The notes beneath the pieces were generated by a model that did not search any database, was not told the origin of the DNA, and worked only from the letters and a program-made list of their open reading frames with translations. This document shows, in pieces, positions 13,001 to 24,706 of a stretch of DNA of 64,000 bases (the stretch's first letter is position 1; each line of letters starts with the position of its first letter). The DNA comes from Paracentrotus lividus (Eukaryota > Echinodermata > Echinoidea > Camarodonta > Echinidae): positions 9,372,952 through 9,436,951 of the forward strand of contig CALNVZ010002100.1 of assembly GCA_940671915.1 (NCBI GenBank), read 5' to 3'. A program made the position numbers and the translations under genes.

Positions 13001-14943
13001 TACCCTGCATGTTCTAGTCTGTAAATCCATACTCCAATTCCATATCCGTCTTGCTCCCAAGATATGTATATACAACCAGACCATTTTGCAAATTTTGAGG
13101 AGCAATCACATCTATGCAACAAGAGACATTTGAAAATGTCAGATATTGAGCGAACATTGCGATTCAGGGATGAACTTGTTTCATTACTTTTTTAAAAAAT
13201 GGTATTAAATTGCTGCAAATGATATCACTTTCACAGCTTTCCATACAATCAATAAAATGGACTGAGTCAGACAATGCCTTTATATGAATTAACATTAAAA
13301 GAAATCAGAAATACAATCACTATCACTGGTAACAATTGCCTATACTGCATATACATGTATGTATAACATTGCCAGTGATTATAAATGTACCATGCAAATG
13401 CAGAATATAAAAGGACAAGATCCCAAACCTAATTTAAACACAAAGACAAACTGAAAACCACTGAATAAATGTGATATCATTAATTTGATTATGATAATTC
13501 AATACTTGAACTGCATGACAATCTTGGGGGAAAGCAGGGGAAATCATAATCATAGTTGTATATATTTTATCTTTTTGTTTAGGATCAATCAATGTAACTG
13601 TGTTGTTTTGGTTTTTCAGTATATTTTTTTATTATTTATTTCAACACCTTTTTTTTCCTTTTTTCAATAACTAACTTCTGTATAATATTTCATATCTATA
13701 AACAAATGCAACATTCTTTTCAGATTTACCTTCTTAAAAAGGCAGATGGAGAGAGCAATGAATGAATCAATAGAAAGACATCTGCATTTGTAGATGTACA
13801 CAGCAGGGGTATCACAAACCAATTTAGGTTAATTGCTAGGTTGTTGAACCTTCAAACAAATATTTTGAAGGAAGAAAATAGGAAGTAATCCCTGCTTTTA
13901 AATAATTGTCATAATCACTTAGCAACAATGACTTGTTTGTTTCAAAAGGTTAAAGGTACATTTTTATAACAAATGGAAATAAAATCAAAATAAGAATGGA
14001 AATAAGATTAAAATATTCCTTAAGTAGACAATTTCTATAAATGTTTTAACTGATGAAGAATATCCACAGGAGACTAATTGCCCGTAAAAACACAGAGCAC
14101 ACAATAATATTCTAAAAATCAAGATTGGAATTAGAGCAAGGTCAAAGGGCACACTACAGGAAATATAATATTTCAGCATTTTTTTATAAACATTTCTGAA
14201 GTTTGAGAAAACATGCTCACTCGGAAATAAACATGCCCCTGGTTTAGAGCTGGTTTTCTGGCAAGTAATTGAGGTAATATCCTGGCATATCCCATTCAGT
14301 TAGATTGCTGGAGGGCAAAATGACTTGAGAAATATGAACTGAATGGAAGGGGGTGTAAGGTGGATTTAATGGAGAGGGAGGAGTATAGAGAGAGGATGTC
14401 TTGTCCTAAGAGCTCCTTAAATCTTTTAAAACTGAAAAATGACTATACATTTCTGAACGGAACAGGACAAAATCAAGACAGAAAAATATCTTGACTGGAT
14501 ATTTCATAATTACTTGACAGATTTGTGAATTTGAATCCATCTCATAACAAAATATAGGCCTACATCTATCAAATATTAATAAGCTCATAGTGAAGAAATG
14601 TATTATATTGTGTTGTTTTTTTTTTTGGGGGGGGGGAGGCGTGTATCCACTTTTAAATGGTCCTATCTTTCATGTGCTTTGTAATTTCTTTATACTTGTG
14701 TATCAATACACCCATTTTCAAAGTTTCTTATAAGTACATTGTAGGCGTTACAAATAGATTTGTGACAATTATAATTCAGATAATTCAAATTATCACAAAG
14801 CTCACATGCTATGTATATGCCTTGGAGGATATAATTCGAAATGATACAAGTTAAAACCCCATTAATCTTCAGACATTCTATGTCAAATATTTAATATCAT
14901 TTAACATAAGAAAGTAACATAAAAATATGCAATTGTACTCTAC

Positions 14944-15449
14944 CTCTCTGAGGCCCCATGCAACCAGCAGTCTTCTTTAGAGCCACAGCAAACAAATATA
15001 TGGAATGAATGGGGAAGCCCGAAAGATCTAAAATACACTGCGAAACGCCTGGAAGAATCTCAGGAGCTTTAACGAAAATAGCTAGGAAGTATAAGCAGCC
15101 TAACATAAGCTGTAATATTGATTAGGTTGAGAGTAGATGAATACATCAGTGTAGTTCCACTGCAAAGGATACGCTGTTGGATCATCTCCTCACCAATGAG
15201 AATGTATCTTACTACCCGCTTTCTAACCCAATGATAAGAGAACAAGAACGTTCCCATGGTAACCAACATCATCGATATGTCGATCATGAAGAAAATATGC
15301 TCTAGCTTTCGCAAGGATAGAAATATAAGATTAGAAAGAGATGAAAATAAGTTGAGAAGTAATAAGAAGCGAGGTTCATGATTTACAAGATTGTCAGCTA
15401 AGTCAGTGGGGGATTTCATTTCACTTATGCTTTCCAGGCCAATGTGTTT
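14944..15449 (-). other. Frame-broken open stretch with membrane-protein-like composition (possible relic)
   Basis: On the minus strand an open frame of ~126 codons (from ~15449 to 15069) is unusually hydrophobic: FLLLLNLFSSLSNLIFL, then IFFMIDISMMLVTMGTFLF, then STLNLINITAYVRLLIL. It stops at 15069, but a +1-shifted frame overlapping its last ~40 bases continues MLGCLYFLAIFVKAPEIL and ends at a good donor (CAGAGAG|GTAGAG, exon edge 14944). Two explanations fit: a frameshifted relic of a multi-pass membrane protein, or two exons, since TTACAG precedes the second frame. I cannot name a family, and chance hydrophobicity in AT-rich DNA is also possible. It lies inside the E-protein intron on the same strand. 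Confidence 0.2.
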
Positions 15450-16410
15450 TTACCCCTGTTGGTGATTGGATCGTTTGAACAGCTTGGCATGGGCAAACAG
15501 CACTTAGCTATGACTTGGGTCTCAGGCAGCGAGCGATGGTTCAATGGGACCCTACCAAGAGATGGAGTGGAGTGATCGAGTTCAAGAGACATGGCAAGAC
15601 AGAAGAACCAGTGATATCCACTTCAAAGTACGGGGAATATAATTAAAATTTAAACCACAAAGATATAATGACTAAGAGATGAGAGGCAATGTAAAAGGAG
15701 GAAAATAATATAGGTTAAAGTAGCGAAGTATTTGCAGACATCAAAAGATGAATTGGTAAAAATTTAATTAACTCTGACTTAAATTGGCTCCATAATTATC
15801 AAAAGGTGATCAGATATTGAAATAAAACCTTTCTCTTTCTTCCAAGTAAACAATTGCTGTCACACATAGTGTTATTTTTGTCAAATAAATTATACAAATG
15901 AGATGTGATTTTTTTTCCCTCCTTTTTTAACGTTTGCACGATAAGCTTCATACAAATAAAATTCAGGCCTAACAATCTAAAATATCAAATAAAATCAAGT
16001 TATATCTAATAAAAACTAAAAGGTACATTCTAGGAGGTAATTTGAAAATGACCTGGATAGTGGATTATGTTCTAATCATGGAGAAAAGGAAAGGGTACAG
16101 AGATGACATGCAATATGCTTTGAGCTCTCAGGTATAGGAGGTGCGATATGAGATGGACCCTGGTAACATGATAACCAAGAGATGAAACTTAGGATTGAAT
16201 ATTGACACTCAAGATGCCTTCCAATGGCTCTCTTTATCTCCTCACAATTTGACATCATTGGCAATCAATCCCATTTAGAGTAAGCCCGGAGAAACATGGA
16301 GAGAGAAATGGCTTGAATTACCAATAGGTCTTTGTCACTATTCCTCATGATTGGATTTTTATCCTCATATTTCTTTCATTGGCTTGGGGGAGGGGAATTT
16401 GTAATGGTAT

Positions 16411-16478
16411 GTAAATATCTGAAATACTTCATGTGTAAAATAAGGTAAATATCTGAAATATTTCACGTGTAAAATAAG
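16411..16478. repeat. Two-copy 34-bp tandem repeat
   Basis: GTAAATATCTGAAATA, followed by TTCA(T/C)GTGTAAAATAAG, occurs at 16411 and again at 16445 with two mismatches. Confidence 0.8.
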
Positions 16479-18394
16479 GTACGTGTAAGTACAATAACTT
16501 TGTGATGTTGTGCATGAAGATATCAATGGAAGGTTAATGCATGCAATCAACAAACATAATACCAGTATTATATTAGTTTTATCAACCCAATTTCATTTGT
16601 AACATTCCTCCCAAATTCTGCTAATAAAAAATATTATAAAGCAAAAGTGGAAATAATAAATAATGGGCCTGTAATTCTAGAATAATCATCATGGGAATTG
16701 AGGTGCAGGGACACTGAATAAGGTCAATTCTCTTAGCTCGTCAACATTGTGCCTCACATTCTTCTTCTTTGCACAATATAGAACATAAACTATATGTTTA
16801 ATATGTTGTTACTATTCCTTCATTTTGAAAATTGTGCCCCATGACAGACACGGTATAAAGACAAACATTTCCTGCTATTGCTAGACAACATCAACACTTG
16901 ATAATGACTAGTCCTGTATCATAAATCCCCTCTATGTATGCATTGCATAGGCCTGAATCAAATGCAGAAGAGCATGTTTAATTTTATATCTATTTTGTAA
17001 CCTGAATTTTAAAAAGTTTTCGGCATAATCTACATTTACAAATTAAGTTGATTGCATGCTGTGTCTTCCACTTTTTCTTTTCGTGCTTTTTATTTTTTAT
17101 TTATTTATTTTTTTTTTTTTCTTTTGGGGGGGGGGGGTTAGATTCTTAGTGAAAAACTAAGTTTCAAGAGCATGAATAAAATAATTCTGATAAAAAAATG
17201 CTCTGATCATTCTCCAAAAAGAACCAGTAGCATTCAAGTTTGTAAGCAGCTATTATTATATAGATGTGATTTTGATATCTAGTAAAACTTTTTAAGACTT
17301 CTCTCTTTATTCTCTCCTTAAGCTTTGCAGAATTACCTTCTGGCACTAAATTGAATTGCACTCTGAAAGCCATTTGAAGTGAAATAAATATTACTCCAGT
17401 GCCTAACATCACATCATAATATCTCTATCACCCTCCACAGTTTCCCTCTACCAAAAGAGAAAGAAGGCACCAGCGTCCTGTTGGCAAGAGAAAGTGATGA
17501 TCGAAACAAACACGAAAATCAATACCGGCAAAGTGAGAGAAAACGGTGAAACTACGGCTTGCGAGGGATGATTGGTATAAATTGAAGGGTATTGGGATCA
17601 GATAGAATAGTAGAAAGGAAATATCACTGAAAGAAACAATAGACCACCAAAAGAGCCCATCTCACATACTTGTCTAAACCAAATCTACTCTTTGAGTTCA
17701 TTGCTCCTTCTCTCAAAACAACCCAAATTGAGCTAATAAGGCCCTGTGAACTTGTCTGCAGAGAGAAAGTGGGACACCCATGGTATTGAGAGGTGTGCTC
17801 CCTGTCCCCTGGCTAAGGGGTAGCGGTAGGCTGGTCGGCTGGCCAAAGGGTGTAGGGAGCAGTGCTGGTCTAGAGTATGGGACTAGTAACCAGATATGAC
17901 CTTCGGGAGTCCCTGCTCTGCTTGCTCAACAGCGTGGGGCCAAAACCATACGGTATTTTCGTGCCCACGAGCAGCGCATAGGGATCGCCTTACGAGATGA
18001 TGCGAATGACCGCAAAATGTCACCTAATATCGCCTATAGGACGGGTAGGGATGTGGATCTATATGATGAACAGGGATATTAGAGATGGTGTAAGAAGAGG
18101 AAAGAAAAGATTCAATGCCTGCAGGCTAGTGGTATACCATGCATACTACTCAGCACTACATTATTGGTATTATTCTAGAGTTATATGGATTACATTGCTA
18201 GAACAAGACATCAACCAATATTTCTGACATGAAAGGCACTTAATTATATTATCTGGAATTAATAATATAGGCCTACAATAATGGAAATTTGTATAATATA
18301 AAAGGCCTATATCCTAGGTCTGTAAAAATCATGTATTGTCAATTTTCAAGCAAGGTATGTTTAAAATTATTCTGCTGGATCATAAATTGCTTAA

Positions 18395-18565
18395 CCACTT
18401 GATTGCTGCATGTTGCTAATTGCACAGTACGGGTATGACCACCATGGCGCTGGCACTTCAAAACACACAAAGTTCAGACAATAGCATGAGAACGTAATAT
18501 TATGGGGTCCGCGCACAGTGTACAAACGCCAAGCACGTAATATTACGTGGTTCGCAGCCAAGTGG
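18395..18565. mobile_element. TTAA-flanked MITE with CCACTTG ends (171 bp)
   Basis: TTAA (18391-18394) precedes CCACTTG and CAAGTGG is followed by TTAA (18566-18569). Inner arms include ACGTAATATTACGTG near the right end. TTAA duplications again suggest a piggyBac-type source. Too small to encode anything. Confidence 0.65.
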
Positions 18566-18727
18566 TTAAGTTTCAATCAAAATAATCTGCAGAGCTATAT
18601 GTAAGTTTAATAATCTCTAATAAAAATTAAATAGAACTAATAACAAAATATAAATATTCAAACTGAATACCAAATAATCAAAATTCATCATATGACTATT
18701 ACAAGCAAACGGAAAGACTGTAGTAGC

Positions 18728-19225
18728 GTTCACACGGTAGGCCTTAACTCCAAGTTATCCTTAAGAACATAGTCCTTAAGGATAACTTGGAGTTAACTTA
18801 GAGTTAAGGCCCGTGTGAACGATCTTGGTGTTTATGTTCTCGAGGACAACTTGGTGTTTATGTTCTCGACAGATCTTAGGGTTAAGACTCTTAACTCCAA
18901 GTTAACTCCAAGCGGTGGGTGGTCCCCGATCGCGCGTTTGACCGTGTGGACGGGATTTCAGCTTAGAGTTAGTGTTCTCGAGGACAAGAGTGACCCCTTG
19001 CATAGGTTAAACTTCCGGCCCCACTGGAGCGACGTAGGGGGAAATGAATTGCGCGCGCTACCTACAACTTGTACTTCCGGTCATCGAGCCGCTCGCTTGT
19101 CCTCGAGGACACTGTTCTCGAGGACAAGCACCCCGTGTGAACGTAACTCGGGAACAAGCCGTCGGTGTTTAAATTCTTAAGGATACTGTTCTCGAGGACT
19201 AAAACCCCGATGGTCCCGTGTGAAC
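18728..19225. mobile_element. Compound fold-back element with GTTCACACGG ends
   Basis: Left end GTTCACACGG at 18728, right end CCGTGTGAAC at 19216-19225. The first 92 bp (18728-18819) form a complete hairpin on their own (TTAACTCCAAGTTATCCTTAA against its complement, closing with GGCCCGTGTGAAC). A second CCGTGTGAAC unit lies near 19132-19141. The word GTTCTCGAGGACAA or its complement recurs at least five times between 18837 and 19195. This suggests repeated insertion or slippage of one family into itself. Confidence 0.65.
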
Positions 19226-19847
19226 ATAACTTATAAGAAAACTGTTGCCAGAGTAAACAATAGAGGAAGCCATCATACAATGTAGGGACAAATCTGGTAT
19301 AAATCTCCACCTGGAAATAGAGAGAGCATTTTTGAGACCTAATGAAGCATATAATAACAAGGCTGGAGGGTGTCTAGTCTCACACCCTTGTCCTTAGATC
19401 AGGACAAATCCATTTCCTTATGCAATCAGGCCAAAGGTCAACTGCATCCCTAGTCTCATTATCCAGTGGTTTTCAGACGAACTAAGAATAAACCCTGAAA
19501 CTAATGGGCGTGTTATGTAGAAGCAGAGCAATCAATAACCATAATTTGGCAAAATCGGTTCCTGTTGGGTAAAACATGGCACATATATCTTGTACTGTCC
19601 TTGCCTAACAAAGCAATACACGCCATGTTGTAACCTGCTCAAAGCATGTTTGCCAAACTCTGTTTATTGATGGCTCTGTGTAGGTTACCTTAAGAAACAT
19701 GCACCATCCTTTCACTATATCTCCAGAATCTTGTTTTTCCTTGATATTTTCCATTCTCCTTACATCCAAGATGATAAACTCGTGCTCATGTTCCAACCTT
19801 CCCATCAATATCTGTCTTGTCCATGTATACCCACGTCCCCATTTCTA

Positions 19848-20218
19848 CCTTGTTTACACTGTGATTCGGCTCGCAGGGTCGACACAGCAATTCTATGTCA
19901 TGTAAATGGGATCAGTGTGATCCGCGACCTGAGTTTGACACGCCTTTTTTGCTCCACAAAAATCACAGGTTTCGATCCAGGAAGCGGGTTCGACACGGCA
20001 ATTTTTCTGTGCGTAAACAGAAAGCCATGTCGAAGTTGGAATTTGGCTATACATCACAACACACATTAATGACGTCCCTCTACTTCCGGTCATGATCTGG
20101 GAGCCGTGTTGAACTCACATTTTTTGTTGTGTATAAACACAATCACAGGTTCACTCTTTGCAGTGTCGAACCCTTCCTGAGGATTCGACACGAGAGCCGA
20201 GTCATAATGTAAACGAGG
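19848..20218. mobile_element. TA-flanked fold-back MITE, copy A (371 bp)
   Basis: TA, then CCTTGTTTACACTGTGA at the left; TCATAATGTAAACGAGG, then TA at the right. Interior paired motifs include GGTTCGACACGGCAATTTT, TTCGACACGAGAGCCGAGTC and GATCAGTGTGATCC. TA duplications and the CCTCGTTTACA terminus fit a Tc1/mariner-type non-autonomous element. A related 390-bp copy is at 49199-49588. Apparent ORFs on both strands are artefacts of the palindrome. Confidence 0.75.
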
Positions 20219-20399
20219 TATTCATTGCATGTTCCAACCCCAAATAGTTCACTTATCATTGTTTGATTTCACTCCTCTTCCCTGGAAATTCATGCAAGCG
20301 TTAAAGTCACAAAAATGTAGCATGGAAATAAGAATTGTCTGGCCTTTCACACAATCCTGAAGATTATGTTCACAAACAAGACAAATATGCTCCAAATGC

Positions 20400-20640
20400 A
20401 CCAAATTTTATTTTTTCGAAACAAAGGTGACCGGATATTTGTTTTGCCCCTTTTCTCGTGGGCCCGGAAGCCGCTGAGCAGCGGATGGACATTGCTCTAT
20501 CCCCTTCTTGTTGAATGCCAAACACGGAAGCAGCAACTACCATTTTTTTAACGTCTTTTGGTATGACACGACCGGGGATCGAACCCACGACCTCCCGATT
20601 ATGAGGCGGATGCCCTATCCACTGAGCCAACACGTCAGTA
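20400..20640 (-). repeat. tRNA-derived SINE
   Basis: On the minus strand the first ~73 nt (20636 down to 20564) fold as a tRNA: acceptor GACGTGT/TCGTGTC, D-arm GCTC...GGGC with AGTGGATA loop, anticodon loop CTCATAA (CAT) and T-loop TTCGATC. Box A-like TGGCTCAGTGGATAG and box B-like GTGGGTTCGATCC are both present. Mispairs in the acceptor, anticodon and T stems argue against a functional tRNA. It is followed by a non-tRNA body (GACGTTAAAAAAATGGTAG, TTGCTGCTTCC, AAGGGGATAGAGC) of the kind seen in marine-invertebrate SINEs. The 3' limit is uncertain. Confidence 0.72.
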
Positions 20641-23532
20641 TATTCGACGTTAAGCTACATCTAAAAGTATTCATCTGCTTTTGATTCAAAAGCTGAATAT
20701 TTAGAAGTTTGAATGAACAAAAATTTTCCTCAATAGGCCTACATATTCAAATCACTCATTGTAAATAAACTTGTCCTATCCAAAATAAATTTTTAATCAT
20801 ATTCCAGTAAGTTCTAATAATAAATTCAATATCATTAAAAAAATTATGAGATAGATTTAAAATAAGTTTGCCAAACTCAACATATAAATATAAAATAATT
20901 CAATTGTCAAATAGATAAATTGCAAATGATTCTGTATAATATGTATACCCTTAGTTTAAAAAAGATTTGCTTTTAATTTGGAGTAGTGTAATGAGACTGT
21001 ATTGCAAATTGACACACAATAACTAGAGGCAATAATGCATTGTCTAATATATAGGGTAGAGATTACCCCACTTTTGTGAAAGATTTAGACCTAAATCAAA
21101 TCAATCTGCTTTCCAAATAATTGGGGGGCCCTTGAATTATCTGAGCACAAATATTCTGCTATATGAACAACGCTGCTTCCTGACTCATAATTCAAGGTCT
21201 GAAACCAAGCTGAACAAAGAATTGATACTAGTTTCTATTAATGTTTTGTCAAACCAATATCAGATTTTGTTCCTTCAGTTCATTTAACTTTACAAATAAA
21301 TGGAAAATTTATCAATTTGGCATCATCCAGAGATTTTTAACAGAATACTCCCACTATAAAAAAAAAAGGACAATTTTTTTTTTCTTTCCAGTTTTCAACA
21401 CTGAAGATGACGCTGTGTTAACTCTTTCAAAATAAAATATCAGAGGTAGATGCACTGTACATCATTTCATGATCAACAAGAAGTTTGGCAGAAAGCAATG
21501 AGGACACATTATAAGCTGACATCTTCCTTGAAAAGATACACTTGGGCATGCAAGACCCCCATCTTGCCTCTATTGATTTCTGTTGGAAGGCAAAGATTAG
21601 TGCACAGAGATACTCAATGCTCTCAAACATCTACTACAGTGCGATTGAATTCAGCAACTATATGGAGATAAAAGTAAAACCGCATTTGTTACGCATCTTG
21701 TCTTACAATAATGCTTTTATGAGATGCAACAAAATTGATTGTAAAGTGGTCAACATCAGGTTTAGTTTTAAGAAGCTATTATGACGAGTGGTCGGAAATT
21801 TCATTCATAGAAAATCCTACACGTGATCTGTTTAGACAATTTTACTTCTATAAATAATGATAACCAGCTTGGAAAATAATTGTTAGACCAAATCATATCA
21901 ATCTCCCATATGATTTGGTCATAAATTTTCCCAACCTGTACGACAGAGAGGTCTTTTTGCAATGGTATGGGCCTGTTTAAAAGACTTCTTGTAGGCCTAA
22001 TATGGACCAGGAATCAATATGAGAAGAACTTAAATGATAAATTTATCATAGGCCTTCAATTATGCACACCATGTAAGTTCAACACAAAAATGTACAATAA
22101 TGTACCTACCCGTGTAAAGCTGTACATATTCTATGTACAATTTTTTTGTTTACAAATTTAAGTTTAGGAATGGAAAGCTAATCAATACATTTACAGAAGG
22201 AATATCGATTCATAGAGGCATACTCCATGAACTTGGAGTGCTTATTTCCTGAAAATGTAATACTTTAGGGGATCGGTCATTTGCACATGATCTATGGTGC
22301 CAAAAAAGTCACTTGTCAGAAGGTATATTTCATATGTTAGACCATTTTATAATGACCTCAAACTAATTCTTTCTTTTCAAGTTCCTTGTTTCACAATTGT
22401 TTGCCCTCATGTTATTGGTGTCTTTTCAAGTACAAATATATCTCAACGACATTGGGAGTTAAGTGTTGATATAATTCATAATCATACATCCACTTAACCC
22501 ATATGAATATACCATCCATACTCTGCACAAATTTTAATACCTTTCTGCACTGTCTGTAGCTTTCAAGAGACCATATGTGGCCTGAAATGAACCTGAAGGT
22601 TCCACAGCCATTAGCTGCTTATACATATGTAGGCCTATGTCATAATGACATCATCCAGATACCTAAGTCTTCCCAACTTGTGCTCAAAACAGATGCAAAT
22701 TTCACTTTGCACAAAGTACACTTAATGACCACCTAAAATGGGTCATGAAATAGAAGCCAATTGCAAGCAAAAATTGCTCAGAATAGCTCAAAATTAGCAT
22801 TTCTGAAGGAAAGAACAGCAAGGGGAAAAACGGGCATCCTCAAGCACGCTTGATTAGATTATGCCAATGAGCTTGTCGCCCTGGAGAATACTAAACACCG
22901 CCTGATCAATAATTCTCAAACAGCAATATTAAATCTGAAAAAATACTGCCAACCCAAAGTTGGTTATTCTTCTCCGCAGCACTACCTCTGCTCAAAAGGT
23001 CATTCGATTCAGATTATGGGTGGAAGAAAATTGGTGCTGGAGGGGTTAAAGGAGTTTCTGTTTGCACGATTATTCAAATTAACACAACAAATCCTATTTG
23101 GAAGAGGCAGCGTAAACGTTGGCCGGACTAGTAATGAAATCAGGGATACTGATAACTAGGTTACTGCGCAATTAACCAATGGAGGGGTGAGTTAGCGTGA
23201 CAAACCCTGCCACAAATCTTAGCTGTAAATTGTTTTGACTATGATGGGATTGGAAGCCACAAATACCTGCAGGCTTTAGCTTCAACCCTAAGATCGGTGG
23301 GTATTGTCTTGCAAACGGGTGATTACATATTAAAAGCTGTGATTCACCGCATAACCCTCCAGTGTACTACTACTGCACTTGCATGCCATATAACCACATT
23401 GCAAGGTTGCTCTCTAGTGTATACACCTATGTGGAATAACCTGTGAAATGGCTCTCCAACTGATGGATCAGAACTACTCACTCAATCAATACTAAATATC
23501 AACACCAGTATGTAACAAGTGGATAAACTATA

Positions 23533-23720
23533 CTGTATAGGCCTAAGTGGTTATTTTCGCGGTGACTTTATTTTCGCGAATTTCGTGAGTCGGTCATCAT
23601 GAAAATTTCCACTTCAATACAAGGCTCTAATAGTAATGAAGTCATCACCAAAATCGTGAAATTTTGCTCTCGCGAATTTCCCCAACTAGTCCAAAATCGT
23701 GAAAATATTGGCTTATACAG
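23533..23720. mobile_element. TA-flanked MITE with CTGTATA ends, copy A (188 bp)
   Basis: TA, then CTGTATAGGCCTAAGTGG at the left; TTGGCTTATACAG, then TA at the right. Interior motifs GGTTATTTTCGCGGTGAC and CTCGCGAATTTCCCCAA are shared with 40262-40460. TA duplication suggests a Tc1/mariner-type source. Confidence 0.75.
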
Positions 23721-24706
23721 TATACTTTCTACTGGCCTGATCTATTAAACTCATCAATATAAAAAATGTGTTCACTTACCACTTTTAGTGTATGAATTTG
23801 AATTTCATGATCTGACACAATCAACTTGTCACTATTACTGTACAGGTATGGTCCCAAAACACAAATATCTGTCTTACTAGAGAGCAAAGCTGACTTGTGT
23901 GTTGTTATATGTCCATGCCTTCTCACATATATCACAAGTAATAATGACTGGTCTTATCACCCTCCCTCTCACAAGAGGTCAAAGGTTAACTGGCCTTTCT
24001 GGGCCACAAACTCCCAATTTTGATTAATGGGGAATTTCTTCCATGTCATTGAACCCAAAACCCGAGTCCATAACAAGCTGAAGTAAAATTGGCAAAAACA
24101 GCCTCATAAATTGAAACTCATTTGATCGCTCACATTTTATATTGAGAAACATGTAGGGCCTACGTATCAAGATTATCAAATTGATCCCCTCACCCATATT
24201 TGGAATTGTTGCAGAATGAGATGTAGGCTTATGTCTTTGCAGAAATAGCTACAAATTAAATATTACTTAAATATTTAAAGGCTTTACGACTTCAGTGATA
24301 ATATATATCTGCTATCATTTAGAACAGAAAAACCTGTTCAAGTTACCCATCTATAAAACTTTATCGACGAGTATTTGTTTTTGTTGTTGAATTCTCTGAA
24401 TGATATCAAGTTAAATGTGTGTAATTTGAGTAAGCTCTGTCTATATTTCACACCTTTGTTATCATGTTAATGGGGGAGTTGTTAGGATTAGTTACATGTA
24501 GGCTACACAGTGACAAAGTATTACTGTAAGCAATCTTCATAGTATCAGCATTTAGGCCCTATACACTAACCAGACAATTTAACTGCCTCAATTACTATGA
24601 TATGTGATGAGGGAAATCAAACAAAACTCTAGATATAGATAATCATGGACACATTTAGGTTGTTGTTGTTGTTTTTTTCCAGTACATCATTATTGTGTCA
24701 ATTTAA

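Noticed and set aside
18815-19180. 121-codon ORF in the fold-back cluster
   Set aside because: Both strands are open because the DNA is palindromic; GTTCTCGAGGAC repeats produce the apparent protein.
20564-20636. Functional tRNA gene
   Set aside because: The cloverleaf has mispairs in three stems and is fused to a SINE body.
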